From the NCBI RefSeq assembly GCF_000336755.1, contig NZ_AOLK01000015.1:343509-407508 (forward strand): a stretch of 64,000 nucleotides of DNA. The letters run 5' to 3'. The notes beneath the pieces were generated by a model that did not search any database, had not been told where the DNA came from, and was given only the letters and a program-made list of their open reading frames with translations. The translations under genes were made by a program, and so were the position numbers. Origin of the DNA: Haloferax elongans ATCC BAA-1513 (GTDB lineage Archaea > Halobacteriota > Halobacteria > Halobacteriales > Haloferacaceae). Positions 32,718 through 40,802 of the stretch are shown here, one piece after another (position 1 is the stretch's first letter; each line of letters opens with the position of its first letter).

Positions 32718-34820
32718 ATGGAACAGTCCGGTCTGGGTGAAGAGTCCGACGCCTCCATGGGTCTGGAGGTTGGGTTTTCACTCCCGTCAGACAGTGCTGG
32801 CCTCCTCGTTCGAGACCAAATCGAACGACATCAATTCAGATTGGAAACGCCCGCACCAGTCACTCCCAAACCGGTAGACGAGACCCGATTTTGGTTCCCG
32901 ACAGACGCTGCAGTCTGCATCGAAACCGACCGCATCGACATCGCGGCCAACACGGTTGTCTGCGTCCGCGACGATGCTGGCTCGATGCTTGCACAGGTCG
33001 ACCAGCGCCGTGCCGAGCAGTTCGGACCAGGTACGTACAGTCTCGAACTGTTCGGGCCCGTGAAGACGTATCTCAAAGTCGAGGGACCATTCACCATCGA
33101 TGCCAAACCGCTGGAGACCAGCATCTCTCTCGACGAATCGCAGGGTGTTCTCGTCGGTGCTCGCTCGTCGCACGAATCACCGGCCGCGACTATCACGACG
33201 ACGGACGACCCCGCAGACGTGATGAAAGCCGTCTCGGCGTTCAGTTCGGCACTCAAGACGACGAGCGTCGAGCGGTCCTACCCTACACTCAGAGGCCATC
33301 CGCCGCTTTTGGAACTCGGAGACGAACTCGACATTCCGGAGGGGATGGAGGCCGCAGACACCGGCATCCGGCTCGAAATCCCGCCGGACCTCCGGCACAT
33401 CTTCGTCGTGGCACCCCTCGCGTACTATCTCGGTGCCGAACTCGTCTCGGGGGTCCGCCCACGACTCGTCGCTGACAGCGGCTTCGTTCACGAGTTCGAC
33501 GGCCCGCGCGCATTCGAAGACGACGTTGCACGCGCGCTCAAACAGACGTTTTTCCTCGACTGCGTCGTCCGAACAGAGGGAATCTACGCCGTCGACCTCC
33601 ACGAACGCGAAGTGGTCGAGTCCCGCCTCGACATCGATGTCGAAGCACTGTACGATGCACCGCTCGGAGAGCGACTCAAGACCTATTTCGAAGTTCCGTA
33701 CGAGCAAATCAAGGACCTCGTTCCCGAGTGGAAGTTGACCACACACGTCGCTCCACAGCCGAGCAACGTCGAACTGCTTCCCTTCGTGACGAACGACCTT
33801 GCCGTGGTTCGGACACCAGACGGAACGGAAGTCCCCCACTCGGAAGTCGAGGCGTCGGCCGTCGACGACTTCCTACGAGACGATATCGTGCGGAGTACGG
33901 GGGCGACGACCGGACGAGAAACCTACGTCAAACCGCAATCGACCGACTCGGTCGAACAGGCGTGGATTAGCGACGGAACGCCTGTCGGCGCGAGTAAGAC
34001 GACACCGGCGGCGTATCAGAACAGACTCCAGCGCAAACCAGCGGACGGCGACATCGGTATTACCGTCGTCTGCAACGACCAGGAGATGTTGGCCGAAAGC
34101 GACGTCGTCGACGAGGTGTACGGGTCGCGTGAGGAACTCGCGTTCGACGTTGACGCCCACTACGACCTCTCTCGCGAAGAGTTACGCTCGGTCCTTGCGG
34201 AACCAACTGACTTCCTGCACTATATCGGTCACATCGACGGCGATGGTTTCCAATGCCGTGATGGGAAAGTCGACGCCGAGACGCTAGACCACGTCGGAAC
34301 CGGGGCGTTCTTCCTCAACGCTTGTCAGTCGTACGACCAGGGACTAGCGCTCGTCGAAGCAGGGGCTATCGGCGGTATCGTCACGTTCAGCGACGTGATC
34401 AACAGTCAAGCGGTCGGCGTGGGTCGAACGCTTGCGCGATTGTTGAATGGCGGGTTCCCATTGCAGACTTCTCTTGATGTCGTCAAGAGAGACAGCGATG
34501 TTGCACATCAGTATGGCGTTGTTGGTGATGGTGGTATCTCTGTCGTGCAAACTGAAAATGGAACTGCGGTCCTATGCGAAGTAACCCAATTAGATAGTGA
34601 TGCGTATCATCTCTCGTACCAAGTGTATCCAACCTCGCGGTGTGGCCTTGGGTCCCTGATTCGCCCCGCCTTCCCAAACAATGATAGTTACTATCTGGGC
34701 TCTCAGCGAATAAATGATGTTAAGATGACACAGAATGAGCTTCGTGATTTTCTCTCCCTAGAGAATATGCCAATTATCTATAATGACTCGATACACTGGG
34801 ATGATAGATTTTTGACTTAG
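32718..34820 (+). CDS. CHAT-domain (caspase-like) protein
   Basis: A 700-residue soluble protein. Residues 440-600 look like a CHAT protease-like domain: strand and loop FLHYIGHIDGDGF carry the candidate catalytic H505, FFLNACQSYDQGLALVEAGAIGGIVTFSDV carries C536, followed by ARLLNGGFPLQTSLDVVKR as in the helix after the active site. The His-Cys dyad is therefore intact. Residues 1-430 resemble no domain I recognise and could be a sensor. CHAT proteins are clan CD cysteine peptidases acting in signalling or as defence effectors in prokaryotes. DNA after about 34480 is strikingly AT-rich compared with the rest of the gene. It ends one base before the convergent DUF7503-like gene's stop. Confidence 0.72.
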   Translation: MEQSGLGEESDASMGLEVGFSLPSDSAGLLVRDQIERHQFRLETPAPVTPKPVDETRFWFPTDAAVCIETDRIDIAANTVVCVRDDAGSMLAQVDQRRAEQFGPGTYSLELFGPVKTYLKVEGPFTIDAKPLETSISLDESQGVLVGARSSHESPAATITTTDDPADVMKAVSAFSSALKTTSVERSYPTLRGHPPLLELGDELDIPEGMEAADTGIRLEIPPDLRHIFVVAPLAYYLGAELVSGVRPRLVADSGFVHEFDGPRAFEDDVARALKQTFFLDCVVRTEGIYAVDLHEREVVESRLDIDVEALYDAPLGERLKTYFEVPYEQIKDLVPEWKLTTHVAPQPSNVELLPFVTNDLAVVRTPDGTEVPHSEVEASAVDDFLRDDIVRSTGATTGRETYVKPQSTDSVEQAWISDGTPVGASKTTPAAYQNRLQRKPADGDIGITVVCNDQEMLAESDVVDEVYGSREELAFDVDAHYDLSREELRSVLAEPTDFLHYIGHIDGDGFQCRDGKVDAETLDHVGTGAFFLNACQSYDQGLALVEAGAIGGIVTFSDVINSQAVGVGRTLARLLNGGFPLQTSLDVVKRDSDVAHQYGVVGDGGISVVQTENGTAVLCEVTQLDSDAYHLSYQVYPTSRCGLGSLIRPAFPNNDSYYLGSQRINDVKMTQNELRDFLSLENMPIIYNDSIHWDDRFLT

Positions 34821-34964
34821 TTACGGACCATAAATGACACTTGCACTCCCTCCTGCCGCTGCACTCCCTGCCTGCGAGAGCAGGAGGGTGAGCGTGAACA
34901 GGACGCCCATCATACGCGGATTCTGACGAAGGTACGAAACCATCGAGTTGGTGTTGTCGGACAT
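34821..34964 (-). CDS. DUF7503-like 47-residue membrane micro-protein
   Basis: A 47-residue protein, start ATG at 34964 (MSDNTNSMVSYL). It has the segment RQNPRMMGVLFTLTLLLSQ, giving one membrane span, and a short Gly/Ala-rich tail ending IYGP. I recall this layout (short polar head, NPRMxGVLFT, LLLSQAGSxAA) as the haloarchaeal DUF7503 family. It is convergent with the CHAT gene without any gap: its stop codon begins at the base after the CHAT stop. An upstream in-frame ATG at 34976 adds four residues. It may be part of the same functional cassette. Function unknown. Confidence 0.68.
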   Translation of the reverse strand: MSDNTNSMVSYLRQNPRMMGVLFTLTLLLSQAGSAAAGGSASVIYGP

Positions 34965-34992
34965 GTACACTTCCATCGAGGACCGCCCATCA

Positions 34993-35001
34993 ATTATAAA
35001 T
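34993..35001 (-). promoter_or_regulatory. TATA-like element for DUF7503-like gene
   Basis: ATTATAAAT (read on the minus strand as ATTTATAAT) lies about 21 nt before the ATG at 34976 and about 33 nt before the one at 34964. Either a nearly leaderless or a short-leader transcript would result. The perfect palindrome at 35027-35040 lies just upstream. Confidence 0.4.
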
Positions 35002-35026
35002 TTTCGTGTAGTTCTGACAAGTAATT

Positions 35027-35040
35027 AACTTAATTAAGTT
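35027..35040. promoter_or_regulatory. Perfect 14-bp palindrome upstream of DUF7503-like gene
   Basis: AACTTAATTAAGTT is completely self-complementary. It lies about 30 bp upstream of the TATA-like box of the micro-protein gene, where an activator would bind in an archaeal promoter. The surrounding 80 bp are strongly AT-rich, which raises the chance of such a palindrome arising without function. Confidence 0.35.
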
Positions 35041-35147
35041 GTATCAATAACACATAAAACGAAGAATAGTTAGCGTATCTCTCTGTCGGCGAAAATCGGT
35101 AGAGAAAGCCGCGGAACAGTTCCCGGATCGTTATCGGTGCGACCGGT

Positions 35148-35738
35148 CTACGAATCTTGGGAGTCAGACGACTCACCGATGTCTCGGTATACTGCCGTGA
35201 CTCCTTTGGTCTCGTCGAGTTGTCCAAGTGTTTCGTCTAAGTCAGCGCGCAGTTCGTTCAGCTGCGCGGTGAGCTCTTGGTACTCTTCGTTGTCCTTGAG
35301 CGTCGCTTCGTCTTTCTCTGATTCGAGCAGGGCTTTCTTGGACGCGAGAGAAAAGAGGTCCTGAATCCCTGTATCGTAGTCGTTTCGCAACAGGAGGTTC
35401 GAGACGGTTTCGGTCAACGCCTCGCGAGAGACCGGTTTCACGAGGTAGTCGTCGAAGCCCATGGCGATGATGTCGAAGTCAGGTTCGACGGCTGTCACCA
35501 TCGCGACGCGGCACTCGAAGCCGCGGTCGCGGATTTCGGCGAGGGCCTCGTCTCCCGAGAGGTCGGGCATCCGACGGTCGAGGAGAACAACGTTGACCTC
35601 GTTGTCCAGTTTCTCAAGGGCTTCGCGACCACCGTAAGCGACACGAATACGGTAGTCTTTCCGAAGCCAGGTTGCGTACAGATCGGCGAGGTCCGGCTCA
35701 TCTTCGACGATGAGCACGAGTGGCTGTTCATCACTCAT
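35148..35738 (-). CDS. HalX-type response regulator
   Basis: A 196-residue protein with a receiver domain (residues 1-120): acidic pocket VEDEPD, phospho-acceptor D54 in VLLDRRMP, and the conserved K in LVKPV. The C-terminal 75 residues form the haloarchaeal HalX module, a helical coiled-coil stretch (LASKKALLESEKDEATL...LTAQLNELRADLDETL). It contains no DNA-binding domain, so the output is probably protein contact. The ATG at 35738 is chosen because receiver homology starts there. It follows the TrmB-type gene on the same strand and has a perfect inverted repeat just before its start. Confidence 0.9.
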   Translation of the reverse strand: MSDEQPLVLIVEDEPDLADLYATWLRKDYRIRVAYGGREALEKLDNEVNVVLLDRRMPDLSGDEALAEIRDRGFECRVAMVTAVEPDFDIIAMGFDDYLVKPVSREALTETVSNLLLRNDYDTGIQDLFSLASKKALLESEKDEATLKDNEEYQELTAQLNELRADLDETLGQLDETKGVTAVYRDIGESSDSQDS

Positions 35739-35751
35739 TGGTAGTTCAGTG

Positions 35752-35766
35752 GTGTTCCGGGAACAC
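35752..35766. promoter_or_regulatory. Inverted repeat before the HalX regulator gene
   Basis: GTGTTCC-G-GGAACAC, a perfect 7-bp inverted repeat with one central base, lies 14 nt upstream of the regulator start, between it and an AT-rich TATA candidate (GGTATATCAAAATAC at 35790-35804). The position around the expected transcription start suits a repressor operator. Confidence 0.4.
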
Positions 35767-35889
35767 TCACGAAATTGAATGTCGTGCGGTGGTATATCAA
35801 AATACCCCTTGTCAGTCGTGGTGTCCTGAACAGGTTTGTACAAAATATGCGGCCTACGTATTGTTATACATTTCGGCGATGATGAGTGT

Positions 35890-36963
35890 TCAAGAAATCA
35901 CCTCGATGGTAATTCTGTTCGCTTCGACCTCCTCGAGAACTGCGCCCCACCCACCGACTGAATATGTCTCGTCTTCGGTTTCGACGGTCAAGCAGACCTG
36001 TCCTGCGAGTTCTGAAAATGACAGTGAGTCGTCCGGTGCCGAGACTGCCGTGTAATAGAGGTCGGTTAGCTCTCCGGTGAACTCGATTGACTCACCACTT
36101 TCTGTCTTGTGTCCGACAATATTTGTGACGATGCGCTTGCCCTCGTCGAGCAGGGGCTTCGCATCCTGAACGAAGTTTCTGATATCAGAGTAGATAATCG
36201 GCGGGTCGTTAGATTGCGTGCAGTAGATGACGTCCCAGACCTCCCAGAGAGCCGTCTGGAAGTACCAGTGGAACACGTACGTCATCGTGTAGTCGTCGAC
36301 GAGAACCCCATACTGGTTGACCGAGTCCGCGTGCGGGGCGAAGCACGCCCCAGTCCTATCGACGATGGCGATAAACGGTGTCGGGAGCGTCCGACGGCGG
36401 ACTTCTGTCGCCACTCCCTCGAACAAGCGCTCGTCTACCGAGTCGAGTGTGTCTCCCTGTTCGGGGTGTAGAGAGACTTTCACCAGTGCGCCGTTTTCGT
36501 ACGCCCGCGACAACGCCGGCCTGAGTGCTTCGAGTTGCTCCGGCGTCACAGAGACCTGCACCTCGCTCGTCGCGTCCCGGATCAACTCCTCAGCCCGACC
36601 GAACACGGTTTCGAATCGCTTGACGATACTCAGCATGTGCCGGTCGACGGCCGGCTCCTGCCAGCGCGTCTCGATCTCGGACGCCGCCTCGTCGAGTTGG
36701 TTTGCCCTATTCTTGAGATCCTCCATCACCGTCTGGGGGTTGCACGCCCGTGCGTGGAGGCTGTCCTGTTCGTACGTTTCGATATACCCGTTTGCTTCGA
36801 GGTCACGGAGAACGTCGTATATTCGTGCCGTTGGAACGGCACACGCGTCGGCTAATTCCGTTGCACTCGCCGCCCCGAGCTGAAGAAGTGCAACGTACGC
36901 CTCCGCTTGATACTGTGATAATCCAGCGTTTCGAAGCGCGGTACGCAGCTCCGCGGAATCCAT
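35890..36963 (-). CDS. TrmB-family transcriptional regulator
   Basis: A 357-residue regulator. The N-terminal winged helix-turn-helix is typical of TrmB (LSQYQAEAYVALLQLGAASATELADACAVPTARIYDVLRDLEANGYIE). A short coiled coil follows (residues 84-105) and then the TrmB ligand-binding C-terminal domain (PLSD-like core ELIRDATSEVQVSVTPEQ...). Full-length TrmB proteins sense sugars such as trehalose, maltose or glucose and control metabolic genes. It is divergent from a glycosyltransferase gene across 199 bp, so that gene is a candidate target. Its AT-rich upstream box (TGATTAATAGG on the minus strand) lies about 30 nt before the ATG at 36963. Confidence 0.9.
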   Translation of the reverse strand: MDSAELRTALRNAGLSQYQAEAYVALLQLGAASATELADACAVPTARIYDVLRDLEANGYIETYEQDSLHARACNPQTVMEDLKNRANQLDEAASEIETRWQEPAVDRHMLSIVKRFETVFGRAEELIRDATSEVQVSVTPEQLEALRPALSRAYENGALVKVSLHPEQGDTLDSVDERLFEGVATEVRRRTLPTPFIAIVDRTGACFAPHADSVNQYGVLVDDYTMTYVFHWYFQTALWEVWDVIYCTQSNDPPIIYSDIRNFVQDAKPLLDEGKRIVTNIVGHKTESGESIEFTGELTDLYYTAVSAPDDSLSFSELAGQVCLTVETEDETYSVGGWGAVLEEVEANRITIEVIS

Positions 36964-37132
36964 CGCTCTGTAGATGCAGGGTATGCTTCCCTATTAATCA
37001 TCCTCTATGACTTCGGTTGCGTGCAGAGCGCACAGGCAACAGATAATGATAGTTGAAGTCGTCGCGTTCGGTGGACAGGCCGTTCTCGTCCCGTAAGTCC
37101 ACGATTCACCGCAATAGTGTCGATTAGAAATG

Positions 37133-37140
37133 TATATAAA
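37133..37140 (+). promoter_or_regulatory. TATA box of the glycosyltransferase gene
   Basis: TATATAAA is centred 26-27 nt before the ATG at 37163, an almost ideal archaeal TATA box for a leaderless transcript. A GGGGGT tract lies 12 nt before the start. Confidence 0.6.
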
Positions 37141-37162
37141 AATTCAATAAGGGGGTTCATAC

Positions 37163-38080
37163 ATGAGCACCCCACCGGCGACGACCATCCTCCTTCCGAC
37201 GATTCGGTGGACAGATGCATGCGAGGAGGTCGCCGACCAACTCGTACCGGGGGACGAACTGCTACTCGTCTGTGACGACGAGTCCGACCCCATCACAAGC
37301 CGGGAGGGTGGGCTGCCGGACGGGGTTCGAATCGTGAAAGCCGGGGAACCGGCGAGGTGCTCCGGGAAGGCGAACGCGATTATCGCGGGGATGCGCGAAG
37401 CCAAACACGACCGCATCGTCTGGACGGACGACGATTTTCACCACCCGTCCGATTGGCTTGCCGAGCTCCACGCCGCCTACGAGGAACACGGGCCGGTCAC
37501 CGAGCTCCCGTTCTTTATCGGCCGCGACCCCCTCTCGATGCTCCTCGAACCGGTTTACGCTGTCGGCGGGACGCTCGGCGTCTACGCGGACGACATCGTC
37601 TGGGGCGGCGCGGTGATGTTCGAGCGGTCGGACCTCGACGTTGAGGCGTTCTTCGCCGACCTTCAGCGCACCGTGAGCGACGACGGAATTCTCACCGAAC
37701 ACCTCGACGTAACACCGCTTCGACGCACGCGGCGCGTTCCAGTCGGCGGGTCGATTCGTGACACGCTCGAACGGCACGCTCGATTCGCACAAATCGTCCG
37801 GTATCACGACCCGAAAGGGAAGGTCGTGATGCTCCTCCTCGCAACGCTCGTCTCGGTTGGGGCGGTCGCATTCCCGCTTCCCGCCCTCGTGCTCTTGACG
37901 CTCTTCCAACTGGGTCTCTACGCCGCCGTCGGCGAGTTGCGGTGGACGTTCCTGCTGGCGTACCCCGCGGCACTTGCCCAAGTTCCTCTGTTCCTGTACG
38001 GGCTGGCGCGCCGGACCTTCGTCTGGGGCGGGCGTCGCTACCGCTGGCGCGACAAGTTCGACGTGGAGGTCGTCTCCTGA
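37163..38080 (+). CDS. Family 2 glycosyltransferase, membrane-anchored
   Basis: A 305-residue protein with a GT-A fold (TTILLPTIRW, VWTDDDFHHPSDW as the DXD-like nucleotide-sugar site, ELPFFIGRDP, MFERSDLDVE) followed by two C-terminal membrane spans (VMLLLATLVSVGAVAFPL, FLLAYPAALAQVPLFLYGLA). The DDD motif binds the metal and the UDP- or GDP-sugar; the membrane part suggests a lipid-linked acceptor. It lies 2 nt before the HD-domain gene and is preceded by a strong TATA box and the divergent TrmB regulator. Confidence 0.85.
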   Translation: MSTPPATTILLPTIRWTDACEEVADQLVPGDELLLVCDDESDPITSREGGLPDGVRIVKAGEPARCSGKANAIIAGMREAKHDRIVWTDDDFHHPSDWLAELHAAYEEHGPVTELPFFIGRDPLSMLLEPVYAVGGTLGVYADDIVWGGAVMFERSDLDVEAFFADLQRTVSDDGILTEHLDVTPLRRTRRVPVGGSIRDTLERHARFAQIVRYHDPKGKVVMLLLATLVSVGAVAFPLPALVLLTLFQLGLYAAVGELRWTFLLAYPAALAQVPLFLYGLARRTFVWGGRRYRWRDKFDVEVVS

Positions 38081-38082
38081 AG

Positions 38083-38727
38083 ATGACGTTCCTCGATGGA
38101 ATTTCGAACGCCGAGGTGTTCCGAGAAATCGAACGCGAGATGCGTGCGTGGATTGGTGACGACTCGTCGGGTCACGACCTCGACCACGCGTGGCGTGTCT
38201 TCAACGTGGGCGTGAAGATTTCCGAACAGGAAGACGCAGATATCGAAGTCGTCGGCGCGGCAGTACTCACACACGACATCCACCGGTCGATGGGCGAAGA
38301 GGGGGAATACACCCCGCCCGAAGACTCGCTTTCTGCGGTCCGGTCGGTCCTCGAAGCGACCGCATTTCCCGATAAGAAAATACCCGACGTGCTCCACTGC
38401 GTCGCGGTTCACGAGGAATACGAGTTCGATGGCGGCGAGAATCCCGCGGAGACGACGGAGGCGCTCGTTCTGCAGGATGCCGACAATCTCGATGCCATCG
38501 GTGCGGTCGGTATCGCACGCAACTTCGCCTTCACGGGCGTCGTCGGGAATCGCCTGTGGGCACCCGACACAGACGAGTATTCGGGTCTCGGCCACTTCGA
38601 CGATAAGCTGCTTCACCTCAAAGACGAGATGAACACGGAGGCCGCGCGGGCGGTTGCCGAAGAGCGGCACGCCTTCCTTGTGGAATTCGCAGAGCGATTT
38701 ACAGAAGAGTGGTACGGAGAGCAGTAG
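38083..38727 (+). CDS. HD-domain hydrolase
   Basis: A 214-residue metal-dependent phosphohydrolase of the HD superfamily. Metal ligands are visible as H36 in DLDHAWRVFNVG, the HD pair in VLTHDIHRSM (H66-D67), and D131 in VLQDADNLDAIGA. The order and spacing fit the uncharacterised HD family (COG1418-like/YedJ). The substrate could be a nucleotide, but this is not shown. It is placed 2 nt after the glycosyltransferase stop, so the two share a transcript. The ATG at 38083 is chosen because homology starts there. Confidence 0.87.
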   Translation: MTFLDGISNAEVFREIEREMRAWIGDDSSGHDLDHAWRVFNVGVKISEQEDADIEVVGAAVLTHDIHRSMGEEGEYTPPEDSLSAVRSVLEATAFPDKKIPDVLHCVAVHEEYEFDGGENPAETTEALVLQDADNLDAIGAVGIARNFAFTGVVGNRLWAPDTDEYSGLGHFDDKLLHLKDEMNTEAARAVAEERHAFLVEFAERFTEEWYGEQ

Positions 38728-38861
38728 TTGACGGACGCCACCGAGAGCGGTAGTACCGGGTGCTACGGAGAACGATAGCTACCGGTCCGAAAGCAGTGTA
38801 GAGAGCGTTCTGAGCGTCGAATCCAACAAAAGATGACGAACGCGAACGCGTTCCCGCGGAG

Positions 38862-40358
38862 TTACTCGGTCGGGCTGTAGTTCGGCGCTTCGTCGGTAAT
38901 CATCACGTCGTGGGGGTGGCCTTCGGTCTGGCCAGCGGCGGAGACGCGAACGAAGCGAGCGCGTTCCTTGACGGCCGGAATCGTCTCGGCACCGACGTAG
39001 CCCATGCCGGACTGCATGCCACCGACGAGCTGGTGGAGTTCAGACGCGAGCGAGCCCTTGTACGGCGTCGCGGCCTCGACGCCCTCGGGGACGTACTCTT
39101 CGTCTTCGTTGTCTTCCTTGAGGTAGCGGTCGGCACCGCCGGACTGCATCGCACCGACAGAGCCCATGCCGCGGTACTGCTTGTACTTCTTGCCGTTCAT
39201 CGTGATGACGCGGCCGGGGGCCTCGTCCGTGCCTGCGAAGTACGAACCGAGCATGACGGCGTCGGCACCGGCGGCGATGGCCTTGATGGCGTCGCCGGAG
39301 TAGCGGATGCCACCGTCGGCGATGACGGGGACGTCGTATTCTGCGGCCACGTCAGCGACTTCCGCGACGGCCGTAATCTGGGGCATCCCAGAGCCGGAGA
39401 CGACGCGGGTCGTACAGATGGAACCGGGGCCGATACCGACCTTGAGGCCGTCGGCGAAGTCGACGATTTCCGCGGCTGCTTCGCGGGTCCCGACGTTGCC
39501 GACGACGACGTCAGCTTCGACGGTCTCCTTGATTTCGCGGGCGGCGTCGATGACGTTGAGGTTGTGCGCGTGGGCGCAGTCGATGAAGATGACGTCCGCA
39601 CCGGCCTCGTCGGCCATCTGGGCGCGCTCGTCGTCGAACGGGCCGACGGCGACACCGCAGACGAGGCGACCGTCATCGTCACGGGCGGCGTTCTCGTGTT
39701 CGCGGCGCTGAAGGATACCCTGCATCGTGACGAGGCCGACGAGTCGGCTGTCTTCGTCGACGATGGGGACGCGCTCGATTTTGTGGTCGTACATGAGTTC
39801 GAGGGCGTCGCGGGCGCTCACGTCGCGCGTGGCCGTGATGACCTCGTCCGTCATGGCTTCGCGGACTTCGTCGGCCTCGCCGACTTCGAGGTAGGGACGG
39901 ATGTCCGTGCCTGAAATGATGCCGAGGACGACGTCGTCCTCGCCGACGACGGGTGCACCGGAGACGCCAGCACGCTCCATCATCTCGTCGACGGCACTGA
40001 TGGTCTGGTCGGGGCGTGCCGTGACCACGTCGTCGCGGCGGATGACCAGTTCGTCGGCGCGCTTGACGCGCTCTATCTCTTGGACCATCGCCTCTGCGTC
40101 CATGTTGCGGTGCAGAACACCGAGGCCACCCTCACGGGCCATCCCGATAGCCATCCGGCTCTCGGTGACAGTGTCCATCGCAGCAGAGAGAATCGGAATA
40201 TTGAGTTCGACGTTCTTCGAGACGCGCGTCGAGACGTCCGCGTCATCTGGCTCGACCCGGCTTTCCATGGGTCGGAGCAGTACGTCGTCGAATGTGAGGG
40301 ATTCGGGTACCCGAAGCTTCTCGGTGAAGGGTTCTTGGTCAGGAACGTCGTTCGCCAT
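38862..40358 (-). CDS. guaB: Inosine-5'-monophosphate dehydrogenase
   Basis: A 498-residue IMP dehydrogenase, which oxidises IMP to XMP with NAD+, the committed step to guanine nucleotides. Core features: FDDVLLRP near the N terminus, two CBS domains (about residues 105-220), GNVGTREAA, the catalytic Cys315 loop GPGSICTTRVV, and the flap KYKQYRGMGSVGAM with a C-terminal QSGMGYVGA. Several in-frame codons upstream (to 40424) could extend the N terminus; the ATG at 40358, with an AT-rich CCTTTTGTTG about 28 nt upstream on the minus strand, is preferred. It is transcribed alone. Confidence 0.96.
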   Translation of the reverse strand: MANDVPDQEPFTEKLRVPESLTFDDVLLRPMESRVEPDDADVSTRVSKNVELNIPILSAAMDTVTESRMAIGMAREGGLGVLHRNMDAEAMVQEIERVKRADELVIRRDDVVTARPDQTISAVDEMMERAGVSGAPVVGEDDVVLGIISGTDIRPYLEVGEADEVREAMTDEVITATRDVSARDALELMYDHKIERVPIVDEDSRLVGLVTMQGILQRREHENAARDDDGRLVCGVAVGPFDDERAQMADEAGADVIFIDCAHAHNLNVIDAAREIKETVEADVVVGNVGTREAAAEIVDFADGLKVGIGPGSICTTRVVSGSGMPQITAVAEVADVAAEYDVPVIADGGIRYSGDAIKAIAAGADAVMLGSYFAGTDEAPGRVITMNGKKYKQYRGMGSVGAMQSGGADRYLKEDNEDEEYVPEGVEAATPYKGSLASELHQLVGGMQSGMGYVGAETIPAVKERARFVRVSAAGQTEGHPHDVMITDEAPNYSPTE

Positions 40359-40802
40359 ATCAAGCGTGGTTTCGGGGGCAACAAAAGGGTTGCGAGATGG
40401 CATAGGCGTGCCGATGTTTGGCAAGCCTGGCGGGGAAGATATACACGGAAGTGGTTACATTCGCGCGACCTGACGGATTCACTCGTGTGCAAGTGTCACA
40501 GACTATCGTAACGCAAGTCGGTCGTGAATAATCATCATGTTCGCGAACGTGTACCACAGCATCATAGGCCATAAGGGAAATAACCGAAGATTCCACACCT
40601 CAATTTAAAAAAGAACCAAATAAGTCTGTGTTCCATGCGGTCGTATCCCACACAACGTTTAATACTCCTGTCCGAAATTCGTTGTGTATGGACTCCACGT
40701 GTCCCGTTGCATCGCGTATTGCCGGTCAGATGAACCTCGACTCCGGCATTCTCTTTACACCGATGTGGCAGACATTTAAACGGGAGTTCAAACCAGGACA
40801 CA
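40359..40802. other. 444-bp non-coding stretch between guaB and a micro-ORF
   Basis: It holds the guaB promoter at its left end, a short palindrome GTTCGCGAAC (40539-40548), an AT-rich region around 40600, and an inverted repeat ACACAACG / CGTTGTGT (40650-40657 and 40680-40687) that flanks a TATA-like TTTAATAC. A second TATA-like TTTAAA lies at 40775-40780, ahead of the micro-ORF at 40803. A 65-residue frame from 40688 exists but lacks coding character. No RNA gene was recognised. Confidence 0.55.
40775..40780 (+). promoter_or_regulatory. TATA-like element before the micro-ORF/DUF5794 pair
   Basis: TTTAAA is centred about 25-26 nt before the ATG at 40803, the spacing expected for a leaderless transcript beginning at the micro-ORF and continuing into the DUF5794 gene. 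Confidence 0.5.
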
